This document shows positions 56,572 to 64,000 of a stretch of DNA of 64,000 nucleotides, piece after piece. This stretch comes from Mantis religiosa (Eukaryota > Arthropoda > Insecta > Mantodea > Mantidae), in contig CM060958.1 in NCBI GenBank assembly GCA_030765055.1, positions 1,642,063 through 1,706,062 on the forward strand. The letters run 5' to 3'. A program made the position numbers and the translations under genes. Each line of letters begins with the position of its first letter. Position 1 is the first letter of the stretch. The notes under the pieces were generated by a model, which saw only the letters and a list, made by a program, of their open reading frames with translations, did no database searches and was not told the DNA's origin.

Positions 56572-56722
56572 TGTGTGTGTGTGTGAGTGTGTGTGTGTGT
56601 ATGTGTGTGTGGTGTGTATGTGTGTGTGAGTGTGTGTGGTGTGTATGTGTGTGTGTGAGTGTGTGTGTGTGTGTCTGTGTGGTGTGTATGTGTGTGTCTG
56701 AGTGTGTGTGGTGTGTATGTGT

Positions 56723-56800
<78 letters not shown>
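56572..56800. repeat. compound (TG)n microsatellite
   Basis: TG repeats with recurrent ggtgtgtatgtg and gagtg interruptions, then a long pure TG run. Confidence 0.97.
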
Positions 56801-56802
<2 letters not shown>

Positions 56803-56867
56803 CATGGCAGTGAACCTGCTCTCCTCGGCGGTTTGTACAGCTCGGTACATTAGCAGCTAACAAAATC

Positions 56868-57040
56868 ATAGCACGTCTGCCTCACGTTCAGGAAGTCCCG
56901 GGTTCGAATCTCGGTCAGGCTGGGTTATTTGGATAAGGATTTTTCCGGGGTTTTCCATAATCCTGAAAGATGAATGTCACTTGAGCATCATTTCATTCAT
57001 CGTCCGATATGACTTAACGTTGGGGAGCCTAATTATAAAA
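56868..57040 (+). repeat. SINE family 1, 5'-truncated copy
   Basis: Starts in the head at cacgtctgcctcacgttc, retains the B box gggttcgaatctc, the ggataaggatttttccgggg body and the catttcattcatcgtccgat end with A-rich tail. ctcggtacattagc occurs both just before (56,840) and ~280 bp after (57,120), perhaps a small duplication. 57,041-57,313 has nothing else. Confidence 0.85.
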
Positions 57041-57311
57041 AAGACAAAATGGATAACACGCCACTGATATGTGTACAGCACGCCACTGAAGGAAGTCTCC
57101 CGGCGGGAAGTAACCACAACTCGGTACATTAGCGACCGACAAAGTCAATAACCGAGCCTGCTTGTAACCAAGCAACCCTATTACAATCAACAGGTTACTA
57201 CTACCTGTTGTATCCCCCAGCAACATGTAGCAGATTGCCAAACTCTGCACCAAACCAAGACCCTTTGGGTCTCTCCTTATATCTCAATTTGCTTTACTTT
57301 GCAAAACTTAG

Positions 57312-60325
<3,014 letters not shown>

Positions 60326-61199
60326 AGTTGATCTGGGTTTGCAACAATAAGCTTATAATCTTTTGTAACAATAGATTTTGGAAGTGTGGATAGAGACAAC
60401 AATGTTTCTAGTGCCGAATTTTTGTTTGGAATAGAACACTTACATATTTCTTGTCGGGAGCTGTACAAGCTTGATATGTAAATAGAAGGAAAGTTTATTG
60501 AAGCACAAAAGTATTGGTTTATCTTTGCGACAGGCTTATTGAAATGCCAACAGCGTCAGAATTTTGGTTGACATGCAGCAAGATTTGACCTCGGTGGTTC
60601 AGTCGTGCACACAGCTTAACGTCGATCAAACATTTTCACACTCGAACAAGCAAAAACAGAACACCATCGTCGGATGATGATTATACAGAAACCTGCATTA
60701 CCGATCGATCCTGTACAGTCTTTGCCAACTTAATAATTAATTATTTTTTGCTCTAAAATGTTACGCAGAAGTACGCCTAAGAAACAAGATTTAAAACCGA
60801 CTGCGTGGTTCTCCTGACATATAACGCTTTACTTTGTATATCCACTTGCTGCATGTAACTGAACTAGAGGACTTAAACAAATGTTACTGGGAAAGAACAG
60901 CAGACGTTGAGAGAAGTACTACGCCTCTACCTTCAAGTAGACTAAGTTTGGACTTCCGTAGTAATCGTAATCCTAATTTTAGTGTTAGGCAACTGTACAT
61001 GATACGCAGATGACAGCTTTTACATTTGTCCAAAGAACGTAACTTTACATGTAAAACATAGTTTGGGGTACAGCGGCCTTATGTGGCTTCCTTGGTAGTT
61101 CTAGTTTTGATTTTTGAGATATAAATTATTTCCTCTACTGACTACATGTAAATGAGAGAGTAAGAACTGACGTAGGTTGGGAGCGCTTGGCATTTGTTT
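60326..61199. other. intergenic, nothing recognised
   Basis: No coding frame over 60 codons and no repeat recognised. Confidence 0.45.
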
Positions 61200-61361
61200 A
61201 CATTTTCCAATACTTATACTTCTCTCAAGTCGTTATTCATTTGTACATACAAAGACATGACAAAACATTTGACTATCACTTAAAGTGTACTGCATTCCTA
61301 CAATAAGATAATGTTTATCTTGAAGTAGACAGAGCAATAAGTGTAGAGAAAGCCATGTGAA
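61200..61361 (-). repeat. family A arm, minus orientation
   Basis: Reverse arm: tctcaagtcgttattcattt, gacatgacaaaacatttgac, acaataagataatgtttatc, agagaaagccatgtgaatg. Confidence 0.8.
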
Positions 61362-61383
61362 TGTAATATAATAAAGAACAAGA

Positions 61384-61707
61384 ATGGAAATGTTAACTTT
61401 ACACAAATCAACACAGGATTTTAAAGTTGGCTGTATGACGAGAGTAATTAGTTCTAAAACTGTACACCAAATATTAATAAAAAAAACTGTCTACAGTTTT
61501 AACATCGATGTAATAATAAAGAAAGGTAGATTTCAGAAGTTCTCTGAAAAAAAAATAGGTGATGAATTCTCTTATATAATAACAAGGAAATTGTTCGCTC
61601 CACAAAAAATGTTAAATAAATTATATGGTAGAATTGTGCAGGAGACGTGTTACAAAGAAGCGTTTACATGTGTTTGCTACAAGCTGCGAGTGGGGGAAGC
61701 AATTTAG
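61384..61707 (+). CDS. hypothetical 107-residue ORF, doubtful
   Basis: A true ATG start with a Lys/Ile-rich basic composition. No signal peptide, membrane segment or known domain. It lies between repeat copies in AT-rich DNA and may be a chance frame. Confidence 0.1.
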   Translation: MEMLTLHKSTQDFKVGCMTRVISSKTVHQILIKKTVYSFNIDVIIKKGRFQKFSEKKIGDEFSYIITRKLFAPQKMLNKLYGRIVQETCYKEAFTCVCYKLRVGEAI

Positions 61708-61714
61708 TCACATC

Positions 61715-62130
61715 TCACGATGAATGAAATGATATTTACATGAACCCAGGGCCACGAAGACGGAAACCCCCGGAAAAATCTTATAAGATAAAATACTCTT
61801 ACAGAGGAGATTCGGAACGTGCACAAACTTGGTCTTTTGTACTTATATCCCCAGTGAGGCATCCCCGGGAGGAGGGATGAGGTGAGAGGAGACAGAGGGC
61901 GGCTGACGGTTCAGAGGGCAGGGTCCCTACACTTTACTAGTCCGACAGGGACATTCCACCCACCAGGCAGGGTTCGGAGACCGTCCTACCGAGAGATGAT
62001 GTGAAATGATAATGGAGAAATGTAATTAACCTAATATTCGAAAATGTAATTAATCTTCCCAGCATTCCCCTGGAGACCTGGGAAACCCCCGAAAAAACCC
62101 ACGTGCCAGGTAGGTCGGCCACGCCAACCT
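61715..62130 (+). repeat. SINE-1 tail fragment (minus) plus family B copy
   Basis: 61,715-61,790 has the reversed tail gatgaatgaaatgatattta and ggaaacccccggaaaaatct. From ~61,800 family B follows: gaggagattcgg, caaacttggtcttttgtac, gaggcatccccgggaggagg, atgaggtgagaggagacaga, with a single unit and the downstream body. Confidence 0.7.
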
Positions 62131-62485
62131 GCTCGGTGAGTTGTCATAAAGTGTATGTTGCATGCCAGTTATGGACGTGCTGACCAAACTGTCAAGATTC
62201 GTTTGTAAATACCAGAGAGGTACAACTGTCTACGTTCCTATATGTCCCAAATGGCTGGCGCGTCACATTTTATTGTCTGGACACAAAAATGCCGATAAAT
62301 ACCGACATATGCTCCCTCTATTACAAAGAATGCTTCAAATGACCGTTTTTACCACAGCATTTTATTTTCTTAAAAACAGTCCCAAGAATTATAATTAAGT
62401 TGCCATATATTTAAGATATTTTCGGAACTAAACGTAAATCTTAATTTTTCTGGGAATAAAATGTTCTTCATTCTCAATAACTTAC
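62131..62485. other. intergenic, nothing recognised
   Basis: A 78-codon ATG frame at 62,162 has no domain. Confidence 0.35.
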
Positions 62486-62625
62486 GCCCGCCTCGATAGC
62501 GTGGTGATAGAATGTCTGCCTCACGTTCAAGAGGTCCCGAGTTCGAATCTCGGTCAGGATGAGTTACCCATTCCATTCATCGCCCGATATGACTTAAAGT
62601 TGGGGGACATAAATTAAAAAAAAAA
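62486..62625 (+). repeat. SINE family 1, short variant with TSD
   Basis: A 140-bp copy: head gcctcgatagcgtggtgata, ctgcctcacgttcaagaggt, B box gagttcgaatctc, then directly the terminal segment ccattcatcgcccgatatga and a poly-A tail. The ~100-bp middle body of the 240-bp form is missing. Perfect 12-bp target duplication tcaataacttac (62,474-62,485 and 62,626-62,637). Confidence 0.95.
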
Positions 62626-62637
62626 TCAATAACTTAC

Positions 62638-63885
62638 ATAACTGGTAACGTGTCAGAGATACACAAACTCCAAGTTAAATTGTTTATGTATAAGTTTCAA
62701 TAAAACTGTTGCAATCTTTAAACTCTAATAAAATTGGCAAACCAATAATCTAAACCTTTATTACACAGTTCATTCATTCATTCAAGCAGCTGGCGGCTGA
62801 CGACGTGTGTCATTCGGACTTGACCACTTAATGACAGTATATAAGGGGTTTTGCAGGGTGGTGGTTCAAATTTAGGTGGATGAAAAGAAGGGAGGTAGCC
62901 AACTCGGGTGCAACGGTCATGTACAACGCTGGTGTGAGAAAATTTAGGAAGAGTTTAATTTAGAAAGGTTAATTAATTTTCAGATAGTAATAATTGTGAA
63001 GTTGTAATAACAACTTTATTGTTACCGGGTGTGTCCGCACGCCAGAGTACTTCGCTGAGTGCCCAAAAGCTTTCAAGACGATGGTAATGCCGCTTCATTC
63101 AACAAGGCCGTGGTATAACAGAGAGTTCCCAATACGACATTGTATACATGTTCCCGGTAAAGATACACAAAATAATTATTCTGAAAATGGATCTTCAACA
63201 TCGTGGACTGTCTAATGTAAACAAGAAGCACGACGTTGGCAAATACTACAAACTTAGACATTTCTGAAACGTATGTGTGAAAGCTACCTAGCAAATTCTA
63301 ACCAAAGAATATATCGACATCTTTCTTCAATACCAGACAAGAACTTCTTAACTATAAGGGTTCTGTAAATTAACAATCAACATTTTAGTTTTGTAAAAAT
63401 ATGTGTAAATTCGGAAAAAGTTGTAATCTTTAATTAAATTTTGTTAGGTTATTTTCATTCTGTTATTATTTTGCAAAATGCAAAATGTTGTGTTTATGTT
63501 TTCAACACGCAAGACAAATGAACATCATGATCATGAGAAAGATAAACAATATCATATATATGGCCACGTTTCGGAATCAATCCTCACAAAGTAAGATCTT
63601 AATTTCAACTCTTCTATCTAGATCAATAGTTACATGTGATAAGAACGGAAAGACTTTGAGAGAAGCTAAATATCAACTAGGGATATGACAAAACACACCA
63701 TGTTCGGCTGAGGAAACCGGACGCTTCAAGGGGATTAAGGGAGAGGTAAAGGTCAAAAACTATTTCATGCAAGTGTTTCAGAATTTGGAAAATATCTATA
63801 TACAGTGTTAGCAGTACGTGGTATAGAAGTGAAGCTTGTTGGTTAAGAAACATAGGATTTGACGAGTTAAAATGTTAAAAGTATT
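62638..63885. other. intergenic, one TATA-like site
   Basis: cagTATATAAGGGG at 62,838 is promoter-like, but no coding frame follows. Frames at 63,073 and 63,485 have no domain. Confidence 0.35.
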
Positions 63886-64000
63886 TCTTGAATGTCCTCA
63901 CAAGTTCTCATTCTGAATGACTTTTGTATAACTGATAAATTGTTGAGATACACAAAAATTATATACTTTTTTCTGTTGAGTGAACTATTTCCGAGATATT
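63886..64000 (-). repeat. family A interior, minus, running off the window
   Basis: tgaatgtcctcacaagttct, cattctgaatgacttttgta, taactgataaattgttgaga, and gaactatttccgagatatt: the reversed interior-to-arm order of family A. The arm itself lies outside the window. Confidence 0.7.

Noticed and set aside
56048..56850. Lys/Arg/Glu-rich and His/Thr-rich frames
   Set aside because: Translations of CTTT and TG microsatellites.

Overview
This is eukaryotic, almost certainly insect, DNA from a large repeat-rich genome. It is AT-rich, has no dense coding, and carries many tRNA-headed SINEs, mariner-like elements, a Tigger/pogo-like element, LINE and hAT fragments, a Ty3/Gypsy element and long trinucleotide microsatellites. 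A cockroach/termite or orthopteroid genome would fit, but no marker here fixes the species. I see no complete conventional multi-exon gene. The best host-gene candidates are a small signal-peptide exon (46,778-46,902) and a 51-residue secreted-peptide ORF (52,039-52,194).

Layout: 0-9 kb holds a hAT fragment, an internally deleted mariner, a duplicated unknown repeat (3.2 and 8.2 kb) and LINE/HTH scraps. At 9-14.7 kb are a 133-bp and a 110-bp tandem array. At 15.5-20.6 kb is one mariner (minus strand) whose coding sequence has been expanded into 45 in-register copies of an 81-bp unit, later hit by a SINE. At 21-29 kb are SINE-like repeats, a foldback element, and a SINE carrying about 20 copies of a 112-bp unit nested in another repeat. 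At 31-36 kb is a truncated, decayed GC-rich Ty3/Gypsy element (minus strand) abutting a 91-bp array. At 37-39.5 kb are a 189-bp in-frame repeat, a LINE 3' end with a (GAT)n tail, and a 120-bp array. At 40-46 kb are two foldbacks, a near full-length mariner and a 108-bp array made of a SINE tail. At 46-49 kb is mostly unique DNA with the signal-peptide exon. At 49-55 kb are a Tigger-like element containing a 510-bp (AAT)n tract, the secreted-peptide candidate, a LINE end, and a second mariner with a tandemly amplified coding piece (85 bp x 9). At 56-60.3 kb are microsatellites, including a 3-kb AAT/GAT block that looks tandemly duplicated. The remainder is SINE and repeat copies in unique DNA.

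The unifying observation is that most tandem arrays here can be traced to a piece of a transposable element present in the same window (mariner coding sequence twice, SINE tails, a foldback family, and a family with 1, 3 or 8 internal units). The window is a snapshot of satellites being born from transposons. All alignments were made by eye; boundaries are good to a few bases where target-site duplications are stated and to tens of bases elsewhere.
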